Of a stretch of DNA of 64,000 bases, positions 33,971 to 43,008 are shown piece after piece. Every line of letters starts with the position of its first letter. Position 1 is the first letter of the stretch. The notes beneath the pieces are model-generated. The model was not told where the DNA came from, made no database searches, and saw nothing but the letters and a program-made list of their open reading frames with translations. A program made the translations under genes and the position numbers. Source of the DNA: Salinilacustrithrix sp003476595 (GTDB lineage Bacteria > Actinomycetota > Acidimicrobiia > Acidimicrobiales > Salinilacustritrichaceae); the NCBI GenBank assembly GCA_963972525.1, contig CAXAUZ010000012.1:55768-119767 (forward strand), read 5' to 3'.

Positions 33971-35152
33971 GTGCCCGAACACCCCACCACCGACGCCAAG
34001 ATCGGCGACCTCGCCGCGGCCGCCGGCATCCGTCGGGTCCACGTCCTCGCCTGGCGCGACCTCGACGACGTCGAGGCCGGGGGCTCCGAGCTCCACGCCC
34101 ACGAGGTGTGCCGGGAGTGGGCCGCCGCCGGGCTCGAGGTCACGTGCCGCACGTCCTTTGCGCAGGGGCACCCGCCCGAGATCATGCGCGACGGCTACCG
34201 GGTGCTGCGCAAGGCCGGCCGCTACCTGGTGTTCCCCCGCTCGGTGGCCGCCGAGCTGGCCGGGCGCAACGGCGAGCGCGATGCGCTGGTGGAGATCTGG
34301 AACGGCATGCCCTTCCTCTCCCCCATCTGGGCTCGCGGGCCCCGCATCACGTTCCTGCACCACGTCCACGGCGAGATGTGGAAGATGGTGCTCCCGCCGC
34401 GGCTGGCGAAGATGGGCGACCTGCTCGAGCGCCGGCTCGCGCCCCCGCTGTACCGGCACAGCCGGATCGTGACGCTGTCGGAGTCCTCCCGGGACGACAT
34501 GCTGGCCCAGCTGCGCCCCCGCCCCGAGCGCGTCGACGTGGTGCCGCCGGGCATCGACCCGAAGTTCAGCCCCGGCACGGAATCGCCCACGCCGCTGGTG
34601 GTGGCGGTCGGCCGGCTGGTGCCCTCCAAGCACGTCGACCGACTGGTGCGCGCCGTGGCCCACGCCCGCCAGATCGTCCCGGACCTCCGCCTGGTCGTGG
34701 TCGGCGAGGGCTACGAGCGGCTCCACGTCGAAGCCACCGTCGAAGACGTCGGCGGCGAGGCCTGGGTCGACCTCCCGGGTCGGGTCAGCGACGAGGAGCT
34801 CATCGAGCTGTACCGCCGCGCCTGGCTGCTCGCCTCCGCGTCCTCGCACGAGGGATGGGGCATGTCCATCACCGAGGCGGCCGCCTGCGCGACCCCCGCG
34901 GTCGTCACCGACATCCCGGGCCACCGTGATGCGGTCGTCGACGGGGTCACCGGCACCCTCGTCACGGCAGGAGACGATGCCCTGCCCGAGCGCCTCGGCG
35001 ACGCCATGGCCGCCGTGCTGGCCGATCCGGCCCGCCGGCGCCGCATGTCCGACGCCGCCGCCGAGCACGCCGCAGGGTTCACCTGGCGCTCGACGGCGAC
35101 GCAGCTCATGGCCATCCTCGCCGACGAGGCCGGGCGTCCGCGCCGCTCGTGA
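33971..35152 (+). CDS. GT4-family glycosyltransferase
   Basis: 393 residues, GT-B fold. The N-domain has VHVLAWRDLDDVEAGGSELHAHEVCREWAAAG, the C-domain VVAVGRLVPSKHVDRLVRAV, then SHEGWGMSITEAAACATPAVVTDIPGHRDAVVDG, the E-x7-E-type signature of GT4 retaining enzymes. It probably adds a sugar from a nucleotide donor to a lipid-linked or protein acceptor in the cytoplasm. GTG at 33971 is used; TAGGGT at 33917-33922 might be its -10. Its stop is in a GTGA overlap with the AftD-like gene, implying a shared pathway. Confidence 0.88.
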   Translation: MPEHPTTDAKIGDLAAAAGIRRVHVLAWRDLDDVEAGGSELHAHEVCREWAAAGLEVTCRTSFAQGHPPEIMRDGYRVLRKAGRYLVFPRSVAAELAGRNGERDALVEIWNGMPFLSPIWARGPRITFLHHVHGEMWKMVLPPRLAKMGDLLERRLAPPLYRHSRIVTLSESSRDDMLAQLRPRPERVDVVPPGIDPKFSPGTESPTPLVVAVGRLVPSKHVDRLVRAVAHARQIVPDLRLVVVGEGYERLHVEATVEDVGGEAWVDLPGRVSDEELIELYRRAWLLASASSHEGWGMSITEAAACATPAVVTDIPGHRDAVVDGVTGTLVTAGDDALPERLGDAMAAVLADPARRRRMSDAAAEHAAGFTWRSTATQLMAILADEAGRPRRS

Positions 35153-38100
35153 CCGCTCCGCGCACCCCGCGGGCGCGGGACTGGTGGCTGCCGCTGGCCG
35201 TGCTGGCGGTGCTGGTCTACGTCCCGCTCCTGCTCACCGATCCCGGCCAGGTCGTCGCCGACACCAAGAGCTACCTGTACCTCGACCCCGGACGGCTGCT
35301 CGCCCGGGCGGTGTCGATGTGGGATCCCCACGTCGGACTCGGCACCGTGCCCCACCAGCAGATCGGCTACCTCTGGCCGGCCGGGCCCTGGTACTGGTTC
35401 TTCGAGCAGCTCGGCGTCCCCGACTGGGTCGCCCAGCGGCTCTGGCTCGGCACGATCATGGTCGGCGCCGGCGGAGGCGTGCTGTTCCTCGGCCGCACCT
35501 GGCGCTGGCGGCCCACCTCGGCCACCGCTGCCGCCTTCCTCTACGCGCTGAGCCCGTTCGTGCTCACGCTGGCGGCCCGCATCTCGGTGCTGCTCCTGCC
35601 CTTCGCCGGCCTCCCCTGGCTGCTCGCCCTCACCGTGCGGGCCCTGCACTCGAAGGGGTGGCGCCACCCGGCGCTGTTCGGACTCGTCGTGGCCACCGTC
35701 GGCAGCGTCAACGCCACCTCGGTCCTGCTCGTCGGCCTGGTCCCGGTGCTCTGGATCCTCTACTCGGCCTTCGGGTCCCGCGACGTCACCACCAGCCGCG
35801 CCGCCACCACCGCGACCAAGATCGGTGCCGTGACCATCGCGGTGAACCTGTGGTGGATCGGCGGGCTGTCCGTCCAGGCCACCGACGGCATCGAGGTCCT
35901 GCGCTACACCGAGACGGCCAAGGTCGTGGCCGACGCCTCGGTGTCCCACGAGGTGCTCCGGGGGCTCGGCTACTGGTTCTTCTACGGCGGTGACCGCCTC
36001 GGCCCGTGGATCGAGCCCAGCGTGGACTACACCCAGCGGCTCTGGCTGCTCGGGCTGACCTACGCGCTGCCGATCCTGGGCCTGCTCGCCCTCGGCGTGG
36101 TGCGCTGGCGGCACCGGACCTTCCTCGTCGGCATGCTCCTGCTCGGCACGGTCATCGCCATCGGCGCGCACCCGTGGGGGTCGCCCTCGCCCGCCGGCGG
36201 GTTCATCAAGGCGTTCCTGCTCACCGACGTCGGCCTCGCCATGCGCAGCCTGCCCCGGGCCGTCCCCCTCGTCGCGCTGGCCATGGCCCTGGCCATCGGC
36301 GCAGCGGTGGGCGCCCTGGCCGAGCAGGTCACCCGGCGCGGCATCATCGGCGCGGTCGCGGTCGCCGGCCTGGCCTACGCCGCCCTCCCGCCGCTGTGGC
36401 TGCGGGAGATGGCCCCGGCGAACCTGCAGCGGCCCGAGGAGATCCCGTCGTACTGGTACGACGCCGCCGCCTACCTCGACGGCCGGGACGACGGGACCCG
36501 GGTCCTGGAGATCCCGGGCATCGACTTCGCCTCCTACCGGTGGGGCAACACGGTCGACCCGGTCCTCCCCGGCTTGATGGACCGCCCCTACGCCGCGCGG
36601 GAGCTCATCCCCTACGGCACGCCAGCCTCCGCCGACCTGCTGAACGCACTCGACCTGGAGCTGCAGGAGCAGACCATGTCCGACCAGGGCCTGGCCGCCA
36701 TGGCCCGGCTGATGGGCGTCGGGGACGTCGTGCTCCGCAACGACACCCAGTACGAGCGCTACAACACCCCCCGGCCCAGGTCCCTGCTCGACCTGGTGTC
36801 CTCGATGCCCGGGCTCGGCGATCCGGCCACCTTCGGCGACGACGTCCCCAACGTCCCGATCGACGATGCGCCCATGGTCGACGAGCAGCACCTGGCTCGG
36901 GACGGCGCGCTCCCCGACTCCCCGGCCATCGTCGCGTTCCCGGTCGAGGACGCCCGCGACATCGTGCGCACCCACGCCGCCGAGCAGGTGCTGCTCCTCA
37001 GCGGCTCCGGCGCCGGCATCGTCGACGCGGCCCAGGCCGGCCTCATCGACGGCGACGAGCTCATCCGCTACTCCGCCGAGCTCACCGAGGACCCCGACTT
37101 CGTGCGCGACCACCTCCGCGACGACCGGGGGCTGATCGTCACGGACACCAACCGCAAGCGCGGCGAGCGCTGGACCACGGTGCGCCACACGCAGGGCTTC
37201 ACCGAGACCCAGGACGGCGGCATCCTCGGCACCGACCGCACGGACAACCGGCTCCCCGTCCTGCCCAACCGTCCCGGCACGCAGACGGTCGCCGAGCACC
37301 GGGGCGTCGAGGTCCGGGCCTCGGACTACGGGAACCCGATCACCTACACGCCCGAGGAACGCCCGGCCAACGGCGTCGACGGCGACCCCACGACGGCGTG
37401 GCGCGTGGCCGCCTTCGCCGATGCCGTCGGCCACCGCATCGTCCTCACCGCACCGCGCCCGGTCACCACCGACGAGGTGACGCTCCTCCAGCCCCAGACC
37501 GGTGAGATCAACCGCTGGATCACCGAGGTGGAGCTGTCCTTCGACGGTGAGGACCAGATGACCGTCGAGCTCGACGACTCGTCGCGCTCCCAACCCGGGC
37601 AGACCATCGACATCGGCGAGCGGACCTTCCGGGAGCTCTCGATCGAGATCCAGGCGGACACGGCTGGGCGGCGCCCCGGCTGGGACAACCTCACCAGCGT
37701 CGGCTTCGCCGAGATCGACGTGGCCGGCCTCGAGGTGGACGAGGTCATCCGCATGCCGAGCGACCTGCTCGACGCCGGCGGCTTCCGGACCCTGTCCTAC
37801 CCCCTCGCCCTGACCCAGACCCGGATCCGCTCGATCGCCACGGAGGTCACCCGCACCGACGAGGAGTTCTCGATGGCCCGCGCCATCGACCTCCCGACCA
37901 CGCGGCAGTACGCGCTCCGCGGCACCGCCCGCCTGTCGGCCCGGGCAGCGTCACCGGTCCTCGATGCCCTGCTCGGCCGGGGCGGCCTCGCCGCCGGGCA
38001 GCCGCTCGTCACGGCCACGAGCACGCTCCCCGGCGGTCTGGGCCACCTGCCCTCCAACGTCCTCGACGGCGACCCCACCACGTGGTGGACCACCACGTTC

Positions 38101-39459
38101 GCCGCCCCGCCCGGTCAGACCCTGCGCATCGAGGCCCCGGAGTCAACCACGGCCTCGGAGCTCTCCCTCCTCCTGGTGGACGACGCCGAGCACTCGGTGC
38201 CGACCACCGTGCAGGTCCGCGCCGACGGGACCGAGGTCATCACTGCGCCCCTCACGGCCGTGCCGGCCGGCGACGGGCTCGTGGCCGCCACGATCGCACT
38301 GCCCGAGCCGGTCACCGCCGACGTGTTCGAGGTCGCGTTCCCCGAGATCGAACCCCGCACGACGATGGACTGGTACAGCAAGGGGCCCGTCGTGCTCCCG
38401 ATCGCCGTGGCCGAGGCCGCGCTCGGCGATCTCGCGGTGCCGGGCTTCGACGACATCGTCGACAGCGGGTGCCGCAGCGACCTGGTCGAGGTCGACGGCC
38501 GCCCCGTGGAGGTCCGGGTCCGCGGCACCGTCACCGACGCGCTGGACGGCGACGGGCTGGCCATCTCCGCGTGCGACGCCGGCGTGACGATCGCCGGTGG
38601 CGACCGCACGTTCCGCACCGCCGAGGGCCGGATCACGGGCATCGACATCGACCAGCTGGTGTGGCGGTCCGACGCGGGCGGCACCGCACCCACCAGCGCC
38701 ACCGCCACGCCGCTGCTGGACCAGGCACCCGATGCGCCCCGCGTGCGGGTCCTGTCGAGCGACGACGCGACCGTCGAGGTCCGAGTCGACGGGGCTGACC
38801 CGGGCACGCCGTTCTGGCTGGTGCTCGGCCAGAGCCACAGCCCCGGATGGGAGCTCCAGGCCGACGAGGCCGAGGCCGAGGACACCCAGCTCGTGGACGG
38901 CCACGCCAACGGGTTCCTGGTGACGCCGTCGGCGTCCACCTTCGAGGCCACCCTCCGCTTCACGCCGCAGAACCGGGTGGAGGTCGGCCTGCTGACCAGC
39001 GCCATCGCGGTCCTGGGTGCGCTCGTGCTCGCCCTGCTCCCCGTGCGCGAGATCCGACCGCTGCCGATCCCACTGCAGGAGCCGCTGCGCCGCCTCCGGG
39101 CCCTGACCTGGGAGGGCGCCCTGCCGACCCGCCGGGACGCTCGGGTCCTCGGCGTGGTCGTCGCCGTGGTCACCGCTGCGCTCGTCACCGTGCCCATCGG
39201 TGTCGCCGTCGGCCTGGCCGCCGGCTTCGCCACCCGCCGGGAGACGTGGCGACCGATCTTCACGCTGCTGCCGGCGGGACTGCTGGCCGCGGCCGCCGGC
39301 TACGTGCTGGTGCTGCAGCTGCGCAACGAGATCCCGCCCGGCCTGCACTGGCCGAACCAGACCGGCCGGCTCCATCCGCTCGGGCTCACCGCCGTCGTGC
39401 TCCTCGGCGTCGACGTGGTCATCGCCCAGCTGTGGGCCCGCCGCAGCGACTACCGCTGA
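35149..39459 (+). CDS. aftD: AftD-like alpha-(1->3)-arabinofuranosyltransferase (DUF3367)
   Basis: 1436 residues, close to mycobacterial AftD (about 1400). The N-terminal third is a GT-C membrane domain with VVADTKSYLYLDPGRLLARAVSMWDP and GLGTVPHQQIGYLWPAGPWYW, both hallmarks of the family. The long outer part has at least two discoidin-like carbohydrate-binding modules starting GVDGDPTTAWR (about 740) and VLDGDPTTWWT (about 970). Membrane helices return at about 1283-1430. AftD branches arabinan of arabinogalactan and lipoarabinomannan from decaprenyl-phosphoarabinose. No other arabinan gene is in view, so the polymer could differ. Confidence 0.9.
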   Translation: MTAPRTPRARDWWLPLAVLAVLVYVPLLLTDPGQVVADTKSYLYLDPGRLLARAVSMWDPHVGLGTVPHQQIGYLWPAGPWYWFFEQLGVPDWVAQRLWLGTIMVGAGGGVLFLGRTWRWRPTSATAAAFLYALSPFVLTLAARISVLLLPFAGLPWLLALTVRALHSKGWRHPALFGLVVATVGSVNATSVLLVGLVPVLWILYSAFGSRDVTTSRAATTATKIGAVTIAVNLWWIGGLSVQATDGIEVLRYTETAKVVADASVSHEVLRGLGYWFFYGGDRLGPWIEPSVDYTQRLWLLGLTYALPILGLLALGVVRWRHRTFLVGMLLLGTVIAIGAHPWGSPSPAGGFIKAFLLTDVGLAMRSLPRAVPLVALAMALAIGAAVGALAEQVTRRGIIGAVAVAGLAYAALPPLWLREMAPANLQRPEEIPSYWYDAAAYLDGRDDGTRVLEIPGIDFASYRWGNTVDPVLPGLMDRPYAARELIPYGTPASADLLNALDLELQEQTMSDQGLAAMARLMGVGDVVLRNDTQYERYNTPRPRSLLDLVSSMPGLGDPATFGDDVPNVPIDDAPMVDEQHLARDGALPDSPAIVAFPVEDARDIVRTHAAEQVLLLSGSGAGIVDAAQAGLIDGDELIRYSAELTEDPDFVRDHLRDDRGLIVTDTNRKRGERWTTVRHTQGFTETQDGGILGTDRTDNRLPVLPNRPGTQTVAEHRGVEVRASDYGNPITYTPEERPANGVDGDPTTAWRVAAFADAVGHRIVLTAPRPVTTDEVTLLQPQTGEINRWITEVELSFDGEDQMTVELDDSSRSQPGQTIDIGERTFRELSIEIQADTAGRRPGWDNLTSVGFAEIDVAGLEVDEVIRMPSDLLDAGGFRTLSYPLALTQTRIRSIATEVTRTDEEFSMARAIDLPTTRQYALRGTARLSARAASPVLDALLGRGGLAAGQPLVTATSTLPGGLGHLPSNVLDGDPTTWWTTTFAAPPGQTLRIEAPESTTASELSLLLVDDAEHSVPTTVQVRADGTEVITAPLTAVPAGDGLVAATIALPEPVTADVFEVAFPEIEPRTTMDWYSKGPVVLPIAVAEAALGDLAVPGFDDIVDSGCRSDLVEVDGRPVEVRVRGTVTDALDGDGLAISACDAGVTIAGGDRTFRTAEGRITGIDIDQLVWRSDAGGTAPTSATATPLLDQAPDAPRVRVLSSDDATVEVRVDGADPGTPFWLVLGQSHSPGWELQADEAEAEDTQLVDGHANGFLVTPSASTFEATLRFTPQNRVEVGLLTSAIAVLGALVLALLPVREIRPLPIPLQEPLRRLRALTWEGALPTRRDARVLGVVVAVVTAALVTVPIGVAVGLAAGFATRRETWRPIFTLLPAGLLAAAAGYVLVLQLRNEIPPGLHWPNQTGRLHPLGLTAVVLLGVDVVIAQLWARRSDYR

Positions 39460-39490
39460 CGCCGTCCGCTCCGCTGGCAGACTGCCGGCC

Positions 39491-40162
39491 ATGAGCGCTC
39501 CGGTTGTCCTGATCCACGGCTTCGGCACGTCCTACGAGCTGACATGGGTCCACAACGGCTGGGTGGACCTGCTCGCCGACGAGGGGCGCGAGGTCATCGG
39601 CGTCGACCTCCTCGGCCACGGGGACGCCCCGAAGCCCACGGATCCCGAGGCCTACGACGACCTGGGAGCGCGGGTGCGCGACGCGCTCCCCGACGAGCCG
39701 GCCGACGCCATCGGCTTCTCCCTCGGGGCCAAGACGCTGCTCCAGGTCGCGGCCGCCGACCCGTCCCGCTTCCGCTCGCTCATCGTCGCCGGCGTCGGGT
39801 CGAACCTGTTCCAACGCAGCGACCACAGCGCCGTGGTGGACGCGGTGCGCACCGGTCACGACGGGGGCAACCCGGCGCTGCGGTACTTCGCCGGGCTCGC
39901 CGACCTGCCCGGGAACGACCGGGAGGCGCTCGCGGCGTGCATGAGCAACGGGGGCGGCGGGATCACGCCCGAGCAGCTCGCCGCGATCACCTGCCCGGTG
40001 CTCGTGGTGCTCGGCGACCAGGACTTCACCGGCCCGGCCGACCCGTTGGTCGACGCCCTGCCCGACGCCACCTACGTCGAGCTGGCCCGCACCGACCACG
40101 CCAAGACTCCGAAGTCCTTCGCCTTCATCGACGCCGCCCTCGAGTTCCTGCGCGCCCGGTGA
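39491..40162 (+). CDS. Alpha/beta-hydrolase fold protein
   Basis: 223 residues. PVVLIHGFGTS forms the oxyanion region, GFSLGAK the nucleophile elbow with serine in GxSxG, VLVVLGDQDFTG the acid region, and RTDHAKTPK the catalytic histidine. No signal peptide. The substrate is unknown; small esterases and carbon-carbon hydrolases look like this. The GTG of the next gene overlaps its stop (GTGA), linking it to a HAD phosphatase. Confidence 0.85.
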   Translation: MSAPVVLIHGFGTSYELTWVHNGWVDLLADEGREVIGVDLLGHGDAPKPTDPEAYDDLGARVRDALPDEPADAIGFSLGAKTLLQVAAADPSRFRSLIVAGVGSNLFQRSDHSAVVDAVRTGHDGGNPALRYFAGLADLPGNDREALAACMSNGGGGITPEQLAAITCPVLVVLGDQDFTGPADPLVDALPDATYVELARTDHAKTPKSFAFIDAALEFLRAR

Positions 40163-40800
40163 TCTTCGGCGTCGACCTGGACGGCGTCTGCGGCGACTTC
40201 TCCTCGGCGTTCGCCGCCGTCGTCGCGGACGACCTCGGCGTGGCGGTCGAGGCCCTGCCGCCCCGCCAGCACTGGGACTTCTCCGAGTGGGGCATCCGGG
40301 ACGAGGCGCACTTCCGCAGCGTCCACGAGCGAGCCGTGCTGGAGCACCGGGTCTTCCGCACGATGCCCGCCATCGAGGGCTGCGCCGACGCGCTCTGGCG
40401 CCTGTCCGACGCCGGCGTGTGGATCCGCCTCATCACCCACCGCCTCTACATCAACTGGGGCCACCAGGAGGTCGTCGGCGACACCGTCGCCTGGCTCGAC
40501 GAGCACGGGATCCCGTACCGGGACCTGTGCTTCCTCGGCCAGAAGCCCGAGGTGCAGGCCGACATCTACGTGGACGACGCACCCCACAACGTCGAGGCGC
40601 TCCGGGCAGCCGGCAACGACGTCATCACCTTCGCCCAGCCCTACAACGCCCACCTCGCCGACCCCCGGGCCGCCACGTGGGAGGAGGTGGAGAGCATCGT
40701 GCTCGCCCGCCTCGTGGAGCGGGGCGCGGTGGTCGAGCAGACCCTCCCCGGCTTCGACGAGGGCGCCGAGCGCCTCCGCCGGCGTCGCGAGGGCCGCTGA
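40159..40800 (+). CDS. HAD-superfamily 5'-nucleotidase-like phosphatase (NT5C type)
   Basis: 213 residues. FGVDLDGVCGDF is the HAD motif I with two aspartates, LITHRLYI stands in motif II position with threonine, GQKPEVQADIYVDDAPHN gives motif III lysine and motif IV aspartates. This layout matches the 5'(3')-deoxyribonucleotidase NT5C/YorS group. It probably removes phosphate from a pyrimidine nucleotide. GTG start inside the stop of the hydrolase gene. A strong hairpin follows its stop. Confidence 0.82.
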   Translation: MIFGVDLDGVCGDFSSAFAAVVADDLGVAVEALPPRQHWDFSEWGIRDEAHFRSVHERAVLEHRVFRTMPAIEGCADALWRLSDAGVWIRLITHRLYINWGHQEVVGDTVAWLDEHGIPYRDLCFLGQKPEVQADIYVDDAPHNVEALRAAGNDVITFAQPYNAHLADPRAATWEEVESIVLARLVERGAVVEQTLPGFDEGAERLRRRREGR

Positions 40801-40819
40801 CCGCAAGAACCGTTCGTTG

Positions 40820-40853
40820 CGCGCAGATCGACCGTGTGCGGACGATCTGCGCG
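40820..40853. terminator. Bidirectional terminator hairpin
   Basis: Arms CGCGCAGATCG (40820-40830) and CGATCTGCGCG (40843-40853) are perfectly complementary over 11 bp. After an A-A mismatch the stem continues with CCG/CGG around a TGTG loop. It lies in the 63 bp between the converging nucleotidase and nitroreductase genes. Confidence 0.75.
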
Positions 40854-40863
40854 TCGAGAACAG

Positions 40864-41568
40864 CTACCGGGGCGGGCCCGCGGAGGTGAACCGCGTGCCG
40901 GGCGGATCCGTCGCCCACGGGGCGGGCTCCTCCCAGCCGTCCTCGTAGACCAGCTCCCCGACGGGCCGCCGGCGGACCGGTCCGTGGTTTCCGACCGGTC
41001 GCCCGAGCGTGATGGTGGCGCTGATCGCGACGTCTGCCGGGATGCCGAGCACCTCGCGCAGCTCGTCCTCGACGTACTGGTGCCACATGGTGAGGACCCC
41101 GCCGTAGCCGAGCGCGCGGGCGGCGAGCAGGAGGTTCTGGCAGGACGGGTACACCGACGCGCCCTCCGACGGGTTCGGGTCCCGGTGGCGGCGCAGGCAG
41201 GCGAGCACCACGACCGGGGTCTGCTCGAAGTGGTCGACGAAGTGCTGCATCGTCGCCGCCATCCGGGCCTTGGGGGTGTCGGCCGCCGCACCGCTGCCCT
41301 CGTCGTAGCCGTCGCTGCGCCGCTTGGCCGCCCAGAGCTGGCGGAAGCTGGTCCCGAGCAGGGCGCGGGCCTCCTGGGCCCGCGGGCCGTCCCGGAGCAC
41401 GAGGAACCGGAACGGCTGGCGGTTGCTGCCCGACGGGGCGCGCGTGGCGTGCCAGAGGATCGATGCCAGATCGTCCTCGGGGATCGGCTCCTCCCGGTAG
41501 CGCCGGATGGCTCGGGTGGTGGCCAGTCCGGTGAGCAGGTCGGGCACATCGTCCGCGTCGGTCGGCAT
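40864..41568 (-). CDS. Nitroreductase-family FMN oxidoreductase
   Basis: 234 residues. TTRAIRRYREEPIPEDDLASIL at the start and RAPSGSNRQPFRFLVLRD (FMN phosphate contacts) define the family; SCQNLLLAARALGYGG and ITLGRPVG close the flavin site. It would reduce nitro compounds, enones or similar substrates, often with NADPH or F420H2-independent donors; the substrate is unknown. ATG at 41568 is chosen because GATACT lies 7 bp upstream; GTG at 41595 also fits the frame. Divergent from the unknown 374-residue gene. Confidence 0.85.
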   Translation of the reverse strand: MPTDADDVPDLLTGLATTRAIRRYREEPIPEDDLASILWHATRAPSGSNRQPFRFLVLRDGPRAQEARALLGTSFRQLWAAKRRSDGYDEGSGAAADTPKARMAATMQHFVDHFEQTPVVVLACLRRHRDPNPSEGASVYPSCQNLLLAARALGYGGVLTMWHQYVEDELREVLGIPADVAISATITLGRPVGNHGPVRRRPVGELVYEDGWEEPAPWATDPPGTRFTSAGPPR

Positions 41569-41587
41569 GGGTGCCAGTATCGCTGCC
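41569..41587. promoter_or_regulatory. Shared -10 for divergent leaderless genes (nitroreductase / unknown)
   Basis: In 19 bp, CAGTAT (41575-41580, plus) lies 7 bp before GTG 41588, and GATACT (41581-41576, minus) lies 7 bp before ATG 41568. The boxes overlap over five bases, so both polymerases cannot bind at once. Confidence 0.5.
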
Positions 41588-42712
41588 GTGCTCACCAGCC
41601 TCGACGACTACCCGATCCACCAGACCTCGGCGCCGCTCCACCAGCCGGTGTCCGGTGACCGCAACCACTACGACCGGTACTTCTTCAACGGCTACGACCG
41701 GGAGGGGTCGCTCTTCTTCGCCCTGGCGATGGGCCGCTACCCGAACCGGTCGGTCATCGACGCCGCGTTCAGCGTGGTGGACGGCGGCGTGCAGCGCAGC
41801 GTCCACGCGTCCGGGCGCGCCCCGCTCGACCCGATCGACACGAGCTGCGGCCCGGTGCGCGTCGAGGTCATCGAGCCGATGCAGGTGCTGCGGGTGGTGG
41901 TCGACGCCGACGTGCACGGCATCGGGTGCGATCTCACCTGGCGCGCCCGCACCGTGGCGGTCGAGGAGGACCGCTTCCGGCGGATGAACGGGACGCGCGT
42001 GGTGATGGACTACACCCGCCTCACCCAGTTCGGCACCTGGGAGGGCTGGGTCCGCACCGGCGACCGGGAGGTCGCGATCGACCCGGGCACGTTCCTCGGT
42101 TCCCGTGACCGCTCCTGGGGCATCCGCGGCGTCGGCGAGCCCGAGGGCGGAGCGCCCGGTACGTCCCTGCCCCAGTTCTTCTGGCTGTGGGCCCCGCTCA
42201 ACTTCGAGGACGGTGCCGCCCACTTCGACGTGAACGAGGACGCGCGGGGCGACCGCTGGCACCAGACCGCCATCCGGATCCCGCTGCTCGACGACGGCGC
42301 CTCGGCGATCGACCCCGGCGGCCGCAGCGACTCGTCGGAGCCGATGCGGACCGTGGAATGGCACATCGACTGGGAGCCGGGCACCCGACGCGCCCGCCAC
42401 GCCGAGCTGACGTTCACGCCGTGGAACGAGGAGCCGTCCACGATCGAGCTCGAGCCGCTGCTCACCTTCCAGATGCTGGGCATCGGCTACTTCCACCCGG
42501 ACTGGCCCCACGGCGTGTGGAAGGGCGAATCCGAGTCCGCCGCCGACGAGCTCGTGCTGGCCGACCTCGACCCGGCGCTCCCCCAGCACACCCACGTGCA
42601 GCAGCTGGTCCGGGCGACCTGGGGCGACCGCACCGGCGTCGGCGTCCTCGAGCAGCTGGCGATCGGCGAGCACGCGCCGAGCGGCCTCCACGGCCTCTTC
42701 CACGGGGCGTAG
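41588..42712 (+). CDS. Conserved hypothetical protein, lipocalin-like beta-rich
   Basis: 374 residues, cytoplasmic by sequence. The pattern (YFFNGYDREGSLFFALAMGRYPNR, GIGCDLTWRARTVAVEE, GYFHPDWPHGVWKGE) recalls the two-domain lipocalin-like proteins of actinobacteria and proteobacteria distantly related to hydroxyneurosporene synthase CrtC and kievitone hydratase. I cannot confirm this by eye. The frequent pairing of such genes with acyl-CoA and nitroreductase genes suggests a role in lipid or isoprenoid transformation (inference). It starts at GTG 41588, divergent from the nitroreductase. Confidence 0.7.
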   Translation: MLTSLDDYPIHQTSAPLHQPVSGDRNHYDRYFFNGYDREGSLFFALAMGRYPNRSVIDAAFSVVDGGVQRSVHASGRAPLDPIDTSCGPVRVEVIEPMQVLRVVVDADVHGIGCDLTWRARTVAVEEDRFRRMNGTRVVMDYTRLTQFGTWEGWVRTGDREVAIDPGTFLGSRDRSWGIRGVGEPEGGAPGTSLPQFFWLWAPLNFEDGAAHFDVNEDARGDRWHQTAIRIPLLDDGASAIDPGGRSDSSEPMRTVEWHIDWEPGTRRARHAELTFTPWNEEPSTIELEPLLTFQMLGIGYFHPDWPHGVWKGESESAADELVLADLDPALPQHTHVQQLVRATWGDRTGVGVLEQLAIGEHAPSGLHGLFHGA

Positions 42713-42779
42713 TCTCTCGGTCATCGAATTGGAACCGGGGGACGCGCGCCGCGCCGAACCCAAGCGAACGGAGCGAGCG

Positions 42780-42980
42780 ATGGCGACCGGAACGGTCAAG
42801 TTCTTCAACAACGAGAAGGGGTACGGGTTCATCTCCCGCCCCGACGGCGACGACGTGTTCGTGCACTTCTCGAACATCGAGGGTTCGGGCTTCAAGACCC
42901 TCGAGGAGGGCCAGAACGTCGAGTTCGAGGTCGGTCCCGGCCGCAAGGGCGACGAGGCCGTCAACGTCCGGGTCATCTGA
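42780..42980 (+). CDS. Cold-shock domain protein (CspA family)
   Basis: 66 residues. ATGTVKFFNNEKGYGFI contains RNP1 (KGYGFI) and DDVFVHFSNI contains RNP2 (VFVHF), the RNA-binding strands of the OB-fold. Single-domain CspA-like proteins bind RNA and melt structure at low temperature or during growth. ATG at 42780 has a weak GGAG site 6 bp upstream. TAGTCT at 42711-42716 would give a leader of about 60 bases. A very strong terminator follows. Confidence 0.95.
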   Translation: MATGTVKFFNNEKGYGFISRPDGDDVFVHFSNIEGSGFKTLEEGQNVEFEVGPGRKGDEAVNVRVI

Positions 42981-43008
42981 TCCGTTCGCGGCAACGCTCG
43001 TGAGCGCT

